A stretch of DNA of 13,235 nt. Origin: Ruminococcaceae bacterium UBA1417 (GTDB lineage: Bacteria > Bacillota > Clostridia > Oscillospirales > Acutalibacteraceae). The translations under genes were made by a program, and so were the position numbers. The stretch lies in the NCBI GenBank assembly GCA_002305575.1, contig DBPP01000027.1, positions 13,958 through 27,192 of the forward strand, in the 5' to 3' direction. Shown one piece after another: positions 1-6,761 of the stretch; the first letter of the stretch is position 1; every line of letters begins with the position of its first letter. The notes under the pieces are model-generated. The model was given only the letters and a program-made list of their open reading frames with translations. It did no database searches and was not told where the DNA came from.

Positions 1-1
1 G

Positions 2-310
2 CTGGCGTATATGCGCGGCCGCACACTCGACGACAGTTTCGTCATTCTCGACGAGGCGCAGAACACCACCTGCGAACAGATGAAGATGTTCCTGACGCGC
101 CTCGGCTTCAATTCAAAGATGGTCATCACCGGCGACATCACGCAGATCGACTTGCCCGACGGCAAGAAATCCGGCCTGCGCGACGCGATGCGCGTGCTGC
201 GCAATGTGGACGATATCTCGATTTTTCGCTTTACGGAAAAGGACGTCGTGCGGCACCGGCTGGTACAGGATATTATACGGGCGTACGAAAGGGCGTCCGC
301 TTCAAAATAA
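2..310 (+). CDS. phoH: PhoH family ATPase, C-terminal part (gene starts before the window)
   Basis: The reading frame is open from base 2 and enters in mid-protein, so only about the last 102 residues are present. The first visible residues, LAYMRGRTLDDSFVILDEAQN, match the Walker B region of PhoH proteins (hydrophobic strand, D-E-A-Q-N). This is followed by the family's typical segment on a helix-forming stretch and 'VITGDITQIDLP', the sensor region after Walker B. PhoH proteins are cytoplasmic P-loop ATPases of the RNA-helicase-like superfamily, often encoded next to ybeY and thought to act in RNA or ribosome metabolism. The Walker A lysine would lie upstream and cannot be checked. The gene ends 81 bases before ybeY, the usual order in Firmicutes and many other bacteria. 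Identification is firm; the exact cellular role is not settled for the family. Confidence 0.93.
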   Translation: MAYMRGRTLDDSFVILDEAQNTTCEQMKMFLTRLGFNSKMVITGDITQIDLPDGKKSGLRDAMRVLRNVDDISIFRFTEKDVVRHRLVQDIIRAYERASASK

Positions 311-391
311 CCCCCGGAGTCCCGGGCTCAGCGCCGCAGAAACCAAAGCGGGGGGCCGGCGGGGATTCCCGAAGCGAAAGGATTTTGGCAT

Positions 392-886
392 ATGGAAAAA
401 ATCAGAGTCATCATCACAAACAACCAGAAGGCGGTCAAGGTTCCTACCGGCGTGCGCATGCTGATCCGCCGCTGCTGCCACGCGGTTCTTCGGATGGAGA
501 AATTTGAGGATTCCGCTGAAATCAGCGTGACCTTCGTCGATAATGAGCAGATCCGCGAGCTGAACGCGCAGTACCGCGGCAAGGACAGCGCGACGGACGT
601 GCTTTCATTCCCGATGGGCGAAAACGGCGTGTATGACATCAACCGCGATACCGGCGCCAAGGTGCTCGGCGACATTGTGCTTTCCATGGAGATGGCCGTG
701 GAGCAGGCGAAGCGCTATGGCCACAGCCTCGAGCGTGAGATCGGCTACCTGACGGCGCACTCGATGCTGCACCTGCTCGGCTACGACCACGAAAACGGTG
801 GTATGGAGCGCGTGCGGATGCGCGAGAAGGAAGAATATGTGATGACGCAGCTCGGCCTGCCGGGCACGTCCAGCTATACCGTGTGA
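392..886 (+). CDS. ybeY: Endoribonuclease YbeY (rRNA maturation factor)
   Basis: This 164-residue protein carries the UPF0054/YbeY zinc signature H-x3-H-x5-H, seen as HSMLHLLGYDH with His123, His127 and His133. It also has the conserved upstream block 'YRGKDSATDVLSFP' (about residues 61-74). YbeY is a single-strand-specific metal-dependent RNase required for 16S rRNA 3' end maturation and ribosome quality control. Its length is normal for the family. The ATG at 392 is preceded by AAAGGA at about 377-382, a good Shine-Dalgarno at normal spacing. It lies after phoH and its stop is one base from the dgkA start, so it is very likely co-transcribed and translationally coupled with dgkA. Confidence 0.96.
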   Translation: MEKIRVIITNNQKAVKVPTGVRMLIRRCCHAVLRMEKFEDSAEISVTFVDNEQIRELNAQYRGKDSATDVLSFPMGENGVYDINRDTGAKVLGDIVLSMEMAVEQAKRYGHSLEREIGYLTAHSMLHLLGYDHENGGMERVRMREKEEYVMTQLGLPGTSSYTV

Positions 887-887
887 T

Positions 888-1403
888 ATGGTACCGGACT
901 GGAAGACAAAAGGAAAGCGCCGCACGCTCGCCGACAGTTTCGGCGATGCGGCGCGCGGCATCCTTTTTGCGGTTAAAACAGAACGGAACATGCGTATACA
1001 CCTGACAGCGGCGGTATACGTTTTGTTTTTTGCGCGCTTCCTCGGCGTATCCCGCGGGGAATTCGCGGCGTTGCTGCTGGCTATCGCACTGGTCATCACG
1101 GCCGAGGGTTTCAACACAGCGATCGAGATGCTCTGCGATTACGAGCAGAAAAGCTACAATCCGTTTATTGGCAGAACAAAGGATATTGCGGCGGGAGCGG
1201 TGCTGATCAGCGCCGTTTTTGCCGCTTTTGTCGGCGTGGCGGTGCTCTGGCGGCCCGAAGCGCTCTGGGCGCTCGCCGTTCGGATTTTCACATCGCCCCT
1301 GTGGTGCCCGGTTTTTTTCATCGCCGCCGTTTTGGCGATTGTTTTCGTCATACTCGGTCCGCTCGGTATTGCGTCGCTGTTTGAAAAGAAGAAGAGAGAT
1401 TGA
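888..1403 (+). CDS. dgkA: Diacylglycerol/undecaprenol kinase family protein with C-terminal extension
   Basis: The first 120 or so residues are a prokaryotic diacylglycerol kinase: the A-x-x-G...ERNMRIH entry motif (about 22-38), then the catalytic signature E-x-x-N-x-x-x-E as 'EGFNTAIE' (Glu73, Asn76, Glu80), and 'KDIAAGAVL' from Asp99. In Gram-positive bacteria this family phosphorylates undecaprenol and recycles the lipid carrier of peptidoglycan and wall polymers. Membrane segments lie near 38-54, 60-80 and 101-120. The protein is 171 residues, longer than the roughly 120-130 usual for the family; the extra part (121-171) contains a fourth hydrophobic segment (about 140-163) ending in EKKKRD. 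The start codon follows the ybeY stop by one base. Family assignment is strong; substrate preference is inferred from Gram-positive homologues. Confidence 0.93.
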   Translation: MVPDWKTKGKRRTLADSFGDAARGILFAVKTERNMRIHLTAAVYVLFFARFLGVSRGEFAALLLAIALVITAEGFNTAIEMLCDYEQKSYNPFIGRTKDIAAGAVLISAVFAAFVGVAVLWRPEALWALAVRIFTSPLWCPVFFIAAVLAIVFVILGPLGIASLFEKKKRD

Positions 1404-1408
1404 AGGCG

Positions 1409-2194
1409 ATGCGGGAAATGCGGATGGTTGTACTCGATTTGGACGGCACGGCGCTGCGCGGGGATAAATCCGTTTCGGCGTATACGCGTGCGGTGCTGCG
1501 CGCGTGTAGGCAAAAGGGAATCCACGTCGTCGTGGCGACGGCGCGCGGCGAGCGGGATGCGCAAAAATACGTGGACGCGATTTGTCCCGATGCGCTGATT
1601 TCCTCCGGCGGCGCGCTCGCCCGCTGTGGACAACGCGTTGTTTATCGCGCGATGCTCGCGGCCGACACCGCCGAAGCGCTGTTGCAGGCACTGCGCCAGG
1701 CGCCGGGCATGCGGGCGATCACCATGCAGACCGATTCCGGCTATTTTTCGACGCAGCAGGAGCCGGATGACCCCGATTACGCCCATGCGCTGCCGCTCGA
1801 CCTGACAAAGCCGCAGACCGAGGATGCGTATAAGATTACGGTCGAATGCGCGCGGGAGGAAGCGATCCGGGCCATTGCGGCGCGTTTTCCACAATGCGGC
1901 ATGCATGCGTTTTCTGACGGGTGCTGGTATCGCTTTGCAGACCGGCGGGCGCGGAAAATGGAGGCCATTCGCGCTGTGGCACAGCAGCAGGGGGTGGACC
2001 TGACACAGATTGCCGCGTTTGGCGACGATTTTAACGATGTCGAGATGCTCGGGCGCTGTGGCGCGGGCGTTGCGATGGGCAACGCGATTGCGCAGGCGAA
2101 GGAAGCGGCGGATTTCGTCTGTGGAACAAACGATGAAGACGGTGCAGCGCAGTGGATTGAACGCTTTGTGCTGCGCGGCGAAACAAAAGGATAG
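1409..2194 (+). CDS. Cof-type HAD-superfamily phosphatase (HAD-IIB)
   Basis: The protein opens with the HAD motif I 'VVLDLDGT' (nucleophile Asp and acid/base Asp about residues 9 and 11) and carries motif II 'ISSGG', a motif III lysine in the 'RKMEAI' region, and motif IV 'FGDDFNDVEM' with the G-D-x-x-N-D metal ligands. The large cap inserted between motifs II and III is the pattern of the Cof/YidA class, cytosolic magnesium-dependent phosphatases of sugar phosphates and related metabolites. The substrate cannot be read from sequence. Three in-frame starts are possible: TTG 1400 (overlapping the dgkA stop), ATG 1409 and ATG 1418. I use 1409; the purine-rich stretch at 1388-1399 could serve either of the first two. 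It sits between dgkA and era, where Bacillus has the cytidine deaminase gene cdd. Confidence 0.9.
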   Translation: MREMRMVVLDLDGTALRGDKSVSAYTRAVLRACRQKGIHVVVATARGERDAQKYVDAICPDALISSGGALARCGQRVVYRAMLAADTAEALLQALRQAPGMRAITMQTDSGYFSTQQEPDDPDYAHALPLDLTKPQTEDAYKITVECAREEAIRAIAARFPQCGMHAFSDGCWYRFADRRARKMEAIRAVAQQQGVDLTQIAAFGDDFNDVEMLGRCGAGVAMGNAIAQAKEAADFVCGTNDEDGAAQWIERFVLRGETKG

Positions 2195-2210
2195 ATATAG
2201 ATAGATATAA
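2191..2210 (+). repeat. Short GATA-rich tandem repeat ahead of era
   Basis: Two near-identical ten-base units (ATAGATATAG then ATAGATATAA) lie across the stop codon of the HAD gene and run into the AAAGGAAAG ribosome binding site of era. The tract is AT-rich in a GC-rich surrounding, which would keep the era translation start free of structure. No further copies were seen. Confidence 0.6.
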
Positions 2211-2223
2211 AGGAAAGCAAACT

Positions 2224-3144
2224 ATGGATACACCGAATTACATGCAGGAAAAATCGGCGTTCATCGCCATTGTGGGGCGGCCCAACGTTGGAAAATCCTC
2301 CATTTTGAATCGTCTGATCGGCACAAAGCTAGCGATTGTTTCGAGTAAGCCGCAGACCACCCGCACGCGCATCATGGGCGTGTGGACTGAAGGGGAGATC
2401 CAGCTTGTGTTCATCGATACGCCCGGCCTGATTAAACCCAAGAATTCGCTCGGCGACTACATGGTCAAGAGCGTCACGCAGTCGGTCGCGGGCGTCGACG
2501 CCTGCCTGCTTGTCGTGGAAGCCGGCACGAAGATTTCAAAAGCGGACGAGGAGCTTGTCGCGCGGTTTAAGTCGCTCGACCTGCCAGCCGTGCTTGCGAT
2601 CAATAAAATCGACCTGCTGGAGGACAAGACGCCGCTGATGCAGCAGATTGACGCGCTCTCGAAGCTCTACGATTTTGACGCCGTTGTTCCCGTTTCAGCG
2701 CGCGACGGCAACGGCATGGATGCGCTGCGGGACGAGCTTATGCGCCTGGCGCAGCCGGGCGGCCATTTCTTCTCCGAGGACACGCTGACGGATCAGCCCG
2801 AGCGCGTGATCGCCGCCGAAATCGTGCGCGAAAAGATCCTGCGCTTTACGGATAAGGAAATCCCGCACGGCGTGGCGGTCGTGACCGAGAGCATGAAGGA
2901 GCGCGGCGACATCACCGACATCGACGCGACGATCTATTGCGAACGCGATACGCACAAGGGAATTTTAATTGGCAAGGGCGGCGCGATGCTCAAAAAGATT
3001 GGCTCGAAGGCGCGCGAGGACATGGAGCGCTTTTTCGGTTGCCGGATCAACCTGCGCCTTTGGGTGAAGGTCAAGGAGGACTGGAGACAGCGGCCCGGCG
3101 TGCTGACGTCGCTCGGCTTTGATCCGAAAGATCTCCTGAATTGA
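2224..3144 (+). CDS. era: GTPase Era (ribosome assembly)
   Basis: This 306-residue protein has all the Era landmarks. The G1 P-loop is GRPNVGKS (18-25), followed by the G2 region with Thr45/Thr46, G3 DTPG (65-68), G4 NKID (127-130) and G5 'SA' (158-159). A C-terminal KH RNA-binding domain follows (about 200-285) with the loop GKGG at 250-253. Era binds the 3' end of 16S rRNA and is a checkpoint for 30S subunit maturation, a role functionally linked to YbeY upstream. The ATG at 2224 is preceded by AAAGGAAAG (2209-2217) at good spacing; an internal ATG at 2242 would also leave a normal Era N-terminus. Length is normal. Confidence 0.97.
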   Translation: MDTPNYMQEKSAFIAIVGRPNVGKSSILNRLIGTKLAIVSSKPQTTRTRIMGVWTEGEIQLVFIDTPGLIKPKNSLGDYMVKSVTQSVAGVDACLLVVEAGTKISKADEELVARFKSLDLPAVLAINKIDLLEDKTPLMQQIDALSKLYDFDAVVPVSARDGNGMDALRDELMRLAQPGGHFFSEDTLTDQPERVIAAEIVREKILRFTDKEIPHGVAVVTESMKERGDITDIDATIYCERDTHKGILIGKGGAMLKKIGSKAREDMERFFGCRINLRLWVKVKEDWRQRPGVLTSLGFDPKDLLN

Positions 3145-3305
3145 GCCGCCCTAACACATATTTCGCAAAATTTCTGCCGGAATCTGTCGATAAAAGATTT
3201 ATTTTCCTGTCATAGCCTTTCGGAAAGCGCAAATACTCTAAGGGTAGAGGCGTTAAAACGGGGCGGCCGTGCATGCGGCCCCAAAAGAAAGGCATGGTGT
3301 TTGAC
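3145..3305 (+). other. Era-yqzL intergenic leader with small inverted repeats
   Basis: No gene is apparent in this 161-base gap. It contains three short inverted repeats in a row: CTTT/AAAG (3217-3227, loop CGG), CTCTA/TAGAG (3236-3249, loop AGGG) and GGCCG/CGGCC (3265-3280, loop TGCATG). None is followed by a run of T, so none is a convincing terminator. I found no promoter with both boxes close to consensus. Its AT-rich first half and lack of tight coupling suggest a possible transcript boundary or processing site before yqzL-recO. Confidence 0.35.
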
Positions 3306-3527
3306 ATGATGGATTCCGGCGAAAGACGAACGCTGCACGATGTGCCGCAGGCGGAGTTTCCCCCGGTGCCCGAGGCGGAGAACCGGGCCTGGAACAGCTT
3401 TTATCACAGCGGCAGCGTCGAAGACTACATCCGTTACGCCCAGCTCCGGCACCAACGCGATCCGGGCGCCGGGGCCCGTACGGCAGGAGCCCAGAATGCA
3501 GATCAAAACACAGGGGTTAATCATTAA
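3306..3527 (+). CDS. YqzL-like small protein
   Basis: This roughly 73-residue product contains 'AWNSFYHSGSVEDYIRYAQL' (about 28-47), which resembles the core of the YqzL family: an aromatic-rich helix, then T/S-G-S-x-x-x-Y-L/I, then a helix. YqzL genes sit between era and recO in Bacillus, exactly as here, which strengthens the call. The function of the family is unknown. Compared with the Bacillus protein of about 47 residues, this one has an acidic, proline-containing N-terminal extension and a tail of low complexity (RDPGAGARTAGAQNADQ). The start is uncertain: ATG 3294, 3306 and 3309 are all in frame, with AGAAAGG at 3286-3292 the only candidate Shine-Dalgarno. The 3' end overlaps recO by 32 bases in another frame, so the tail codons also carry the recO ribosome binding site. 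Confidence 0.72.
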   Translation: MMDSGERRTLHDVPQAEFPPVPEAENRAWNSFYHSGSVEDYIRYAQLRHQRDPGAGARTAGAQNADQNTGVNH

Positions 3528-4242
3528 GGAGCAGACGATCGGCGAAAGCGACCGGCTCGTTACGGTGCTGACGAAGGATGCCGGCGTGTTGCGCGCCTTT
3601 GCGCGGCGCGCCAAGAACCTTCGGGACAGCAAAAGCGCGGCGACGCAGCTGCTCTGTTACACCCGCCTTTCGATTTTCAAAGGGCGGGACAAATACATAA
3701 TTGACGACGCGGAACCGATCGAGGTCTTTTTCGGGCTGCGCCGGGATATCGGCGCGCTTTCACTTGCGCAGTACTTCTGCGAGTTGGCGTTCCTGATGGT
3801 GCCGGAGGAGACGGATTCCGAGGAATATCTGCGGCTTGTGCTGAATTCGCTGTATTTTCTTTCGAAGGGCACGCGTCCGAAGCGGCTTTTGCAGTCGCTG
3901 ACAGAGCTCCGGATGCTCGCGCTCGCCGGCTATATGCCGGACCTCGTGGCCTGCGCCGACTGCGCGGCATATGAATCGGACGTGATGTATTTTCTACCCG
4001 ACAGCGGCATTCTCCGCTGCAAGAACTGCTTTGAAGATACGGGCGAGCCGTACATTGCGCTGCCGCCCGGCGTGCTGACTGCGATGCGGCACATTGTATT
4101 TTCGGATTTTGAAAAGCTGTATGCGTTTTCGTTGCCGGAGCCGGCGCTTCGGATCCTGAACGCCGCGACGGAGAGCTGCGTCGTGCGCACGTTGCACACC
4201 GTGCCGAAAACGCTGGAATTCTATAAAACTTTTTTGGATTGA
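3496..4242 (+). CDS. recO: DNA repair protein RecO
   Basis: The 248-residue product begins 'MQIKTQGLIIKEQTIGESD', the typical RecO N-terminal OB-fold entry (strand, then K/R, then G-E-x-D). A helical C-terminal half follows, with a zinc-binding cluster C-x2-C...C-x2-C at Cys153, Cys156, Cys175 and Cys178. RecO loads RecA onto SSB-coated single-stranded DNA together with RecR in recombinational repair. The ATG at 3496 has a GGCAGGAG ribosome site at 3482-3489 lying inside yqzL, so translation of the two genes is probably coupled. The frame stays open further upstream (to about 3340), but that part does not resemble RecO. Length is normal and all four cysteines are kept. Confidence 0.95.
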   Translation: MQIKTQGLIIKEQTIGESDRLVTVLTKDAGVLRAFARRAKNLRDSKSAATQLLCYTRLSIFKGRDKYIIDDAEPIEVFFGLRRDIGALSLAQYFCELAFLMVPEETDSEEYLRLVLNSLYFLSKGTRPKRLLQSLTELRMLALAGYMPDLVACADCAAYESDVMYFLPDSGILRCKNCFEDTGEPYIALPPGVLTAMRHIVFSDFEKLYAFSLPEPALRILNAATESCVVRTLHTVPKTLEFYKTFLD

Positions 4243-4246
4243 GATC

Positions 4247-4298
4247 GGCGGCGCGCGGTCTGCGGCGCGGTGGTTGCCGCGCCGGCTGCGCGCCCGCC
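4247..4298 (+). repeat. Long GC-rich imperfect inverted repeat between recO and mutS2
   Basis: The 71-base gap between recO and mutS2 is almost filled by one predicted hairpin. The inner stem is CGGCGCGG (4263-4270) pairing with CCGCGCCG (4277-4284) around the loop TGGTTG. After a small internal loop, the outer stem pairs GGCGGCGCGC (4247-4256) with GCGCGCCCGCC (4288-4298), with one bulged base. That gives about 18 base pairs, nearly all G-C. There is no T-run after it, so it is not a standard intrinsic terminator. It ends about five bases before the GGGAG ribosome site of mutS2 (4303-4307). Confidence 0.75.
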
Positions 4299-4313
4299 AT
4301 ACGGGAGCAAACT

Positions 4314-6677
4314 ATGCAGAAAGACTATAAATCGCTGGAGCTGGACAAGATCCTCCAGCAGCTCGCGGGGGAGACCACCTGTGCGGATGCGGCGGCGCTT
4401 GCGGTGGAGATCGAACCCGATACGGATTTGAAGCATGTGGAGCGCCTTTTGCAGGAAACGGACGACGCCTTCGTGCTTATGGCAAAATTCGGCGCGCCGT
4501 CGTTTTACGGCATGACAAACGTGACGAATGCGCTGCGCCGCGCGCAGGCCGGCGGCGTGCTGAACCTGCCGGAGTTTCTCGCCGTGGCGGCCACGCTTCG
4601 CGCGATTCGCAGTGTGTCAGACTGGCGAAAAAAGAGCGAGAGCGTCAAAACAGCGCTCGACTACCGCTTTGAGACGCTGCAGCCGAACAAGTTCATCGAG
4701 GAACGCATCGCCATGACCGTTGCGAGCGAGGAGGAGGTCGCCGACACCGCAAGCGTGGCGCTCGCCGCGATCCGCCGGAAGATCCGCGCGGCGTCGTTGC
4801 GCGTGCGCGAGCAGCTCGACAAAATGATCCGTTCACAAACCTACCAGAAATACTTGCAGGAAGCCATCGTCACGCAGCGCGGCGGCCGGTACGTCGTGCC
4901 GGTCAAAGCGGAGTTCCGCAACGAGGTCAAGGGCCTTGTGCACGATTCCTCCGGCAGCGGCGCGACGGTGTTCATCGAGCCGATCGGCGTTGTGGAGGCG
5001 AACAACGAGATTCGTGTGCTGCGCGCCGAGGAGCAGGAGGAAATCGACCGCATTCTCGCGGAGCTTTCGCGCGAGGTCGGCGAGTTTGCCGACGGCATTG
5101 TGCAGAGCTATCGCGCGGCTGTAGAACTGAATCTGATTTTTGCGAAGGGCCAGCTCGCTTACAAGATGAAAGCGGTTGTGCCGAGGTTGAACGACCAGGG
5201 ACGCGTGCGCATCCAGGCGGCGCGCCATCCGCTGATCGATAAAAACAAGGTGGTGCCGACCGATTTGCTGCTCGGGCAGGATTTCGACGCGCTGATCGTC
5301 ACCGGCCCGAATACGGGCGGCAAGACCGTTTCGCTCAAGACCGCCGGCCTTCTGACGCTGATGGCGATGTGCGGCCTGATGATTCCGGCGGCGGAGGGCA
5401 GCGAGATCGCCGTGTTCCGCCACGTGCTCGCGGATATCGGCGACGAGCAGAGCATTGAGCAGTCGCTCTCGACGTTTTCCGCGCACATGACGAACATCAT
5501 CCGCATTCTGGACAAGGCCGACGGCAGCAGCCTGATCCTCATCGATGAGCTGGGCGCCGGCACCGACCCGGTCGAGGGCGCGGCGCTCGCGATTTCGATC
5601 ATCGAAGCCATGCGGGAAAAGGGCGCGAAGCTGATGGCGACGACACACTACGCCGAGCTGAAGGCGTACGCGCTGCGCACGGATGGCGTCGAAAATGCCT
5701 GCTGCGAATTTGACGTGGCGACGCTGCGGCCGACCTACCGGCTCTTGATCGGCGTGCCGGGCAAGTCGAACGCGTTTGCGATTTCAAAGCGTCTCGGGAT
5801 GCCGGAGACGATTGTTGAGCGCGCCAAAACGCTCGTTTCCGAGGAAAGCACGATGTTCGAAGAGGTCGTCACGCGGCTGGAGGACAGCCGGCGGAAGATG
5901 GAGGACGAGCGGCGCGACGCCGAGCGGCACCGTATGGACGCCGAGCGCATGATGCGCGAGGCCGAGGCCGCGCGCGAACGCGCAGAAAAGGACGCAAAGC
6001 ACGAGATCGAGCGCGCCCAGCGCGAAGCGGCTGCGCTCGTGCAGAAAACACGCCAGCAGGCGCAGGGGTTGCTCGACGAGCTTGACGCGCTGCGCCGCGA
6101 GAAGAACGCCATGCTCTCGGCGGAGCAAAAGGCGCGCCTCAAGACCGGGATCCGCAATCTCGAAAAGGCCAGCGACCCGGTGCGCGAAAAGCGCGCGGAT
6201 GAGGATTATGTGCTGCCGCGCCCGCTGCAGGTCGGCGACAACGTGCTGATCTACGACATTGATAAGCCGGCGACGGTGCTGGAGCCGCCCAAAACCGGCG
6301 ACATGGTGCTTGTGCAGGCCGGCATCATCAAGACGCGTGTGCCGATGAAGAATTTGCGTCTGACGGACAAAAAGCAGAAGGAGAAAAAACTCGGCGGCCA
6401 CCGAAACGTGACGAAATCCGCGCCGGACAGCACGGTGCGCAATGAACTCGATGTGCGCGGTATGAACCTCGAGGAAGCGCTGATGGAGGTGGATGCGTTC
6501 ATTGACCACGCGCTGCTGCGCAATCTGAACCAGCTCACGATCATCCACGGCAAGGGCACCGGCGTGCTGCGCAGCGGCATTCAGCAGCATCTGAAGCGGC
6601 ACAAAGCGGTGAAATCCTTCCGCCTTGGCGTGTACGGCGAAGGCGAAAGCGGCGTGACCATTGTCGAGCTCAAATGA
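4314..6677 (+). CDS. mutS2: Endonuclease MutS2 (RqcU-type MutS homologue)
   Basis: The 787-residue product has the MutS2 layout. An N-terminal core/clamp helical region occupies about 1-300. The ABC-type ATPase has Walker A GPNTGGKT (331-338), Walker B ending in Asp411-Glu412 and 'THYAELK' (444-450). A long charged coiled coil spans about 505-610, a KOW-like beta segment about 636-685, and a C-terminal Smr domain 709-787 carries LDVRG (712-716) and HGKGTG (745-750). MutS2 lacks the mismatch-recognition domains of MutS. In Firmicutes it has been linked to suppression of homologous recombination and, more recently, to collided-ribosome splitting with the Smr nuclease domain. The ATG at 4314 has GGGAG at 4303-4307; an in-frame TTG at 4239 would add 25 unrelated residues over the hairpin and is not preferred. 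Confidence 0.96.
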   Translation: MQKDYKSLELDKILQQLAGETTCADAAALAVEIEPDTDLKHVERLLQETDDAFVLMAKFGAPSFYGMTNVTNALRRAQAGGVLNLPEFLAVAATLRAIRSVSDWRKKSESVKTALDYRFETLQPNKFIEERIAMTVASEEEVADTASVALAAIRRKIRAASLRVREQLDKMIRSQTYQKYLQEAIVTQRGGRYVVPVKAEFRNEVKGLVHDSSGSGATVFIEPIGVVEANNEIRVLRAEEQEEIDRILAELSREVGEFADGIVQSYRAAVELNLIFAKGQLAYKMKAVVPRLNDQGRVRIQAARHPLIDKNKVVPTDLLLGQDFDALIVTGPNTGGKTVSLKTAGLLTLMAMCGLMIPAAEGSEIAVFRHVLADIGDEQSIEQSLSTFSAHMTNIIRILDKADGSSLILIDELGAGTDPVEGAALAISIIEAMREKGAKLMATTHYAELKAYALRTDGVENACCEFDVATLRPTYRLLIGVPGKSNAFAISKRLGMPETIVERAKTLVSEESTMFEEVVTRLEDSRRKMEDERRDAERHRMDAERMMREAEAARERAEKDAKHEIERAQREAAALVQKTRQQAQGLLDELDALRREKNAMLSAEQKARLKTGIRNLEKASDPVREKRADEDYVLPRPLQVGDNVLIYDIDKPATVLEPPKTGDMVLVQAGIIKTRVPMKNLRLTDKKQKEKKLGGHRNVTKSAPDSTVRNELDVRGMNLEEALMEVDAFIDHALLRNLNQLTIIHGKGTGVLRSGIQQHLKRHKAVKSFRLGVYGEGESGVTIVELK

Positions 6678-6696
6678 CGTGCGGCGCAGGTTTTCC

Positions 6697-6725
6697 TTGA
6701 CACGGGAGCCGAATCCACGTAGAAT
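6697..6725 (+). promoter_or_regulatory. Sigma-70-type promoter for the TPM-domain gene
   Basis: TTGACA (6697-6702) and TAGAAT (6720-6725) are separated by 17 bases: a perfect -35 box and a five-of-six -10 box at ideal spacing. The expected transcript start is about 6732, giving a leader of about 30 bases. It lies just after the mutS2 stop and marks a new transcription unit. Confidence 0.85.
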
Positions 6726-6761
6726 AGATCTAAAGTATATCGGATAAGGATGGGGGATTTT

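Noticed and set aside
639..1691. Open frame of 350 codons on the minus strand
   Set aside because: It runs opposite ybeY, dgkA and the HAD gene; the translation is Arg/Ala/Pro-rich without recognisable domains.
3260..3290. GC-rich inverted repeat as a possible terminator after era
   Set aside because: The stem is only five pairs and is followed by A-rich, not T-rich, sequence on the plus strand.
3340..3495. Upstream in-frame extension of recO
   Set aside because: The added 52 residues do not look like RecO and duplicate yqzL coding sequence in another frame; ATG 3496 has a proper ribosome site and a normal N-terminus.
4239..4313. Upstream TTG start for mutS2
   Set aside because: The added 25 residues lie in the GC-rich hairpin; ATG 4314 with GGGAG gives the normal MutS2 N-terminus.
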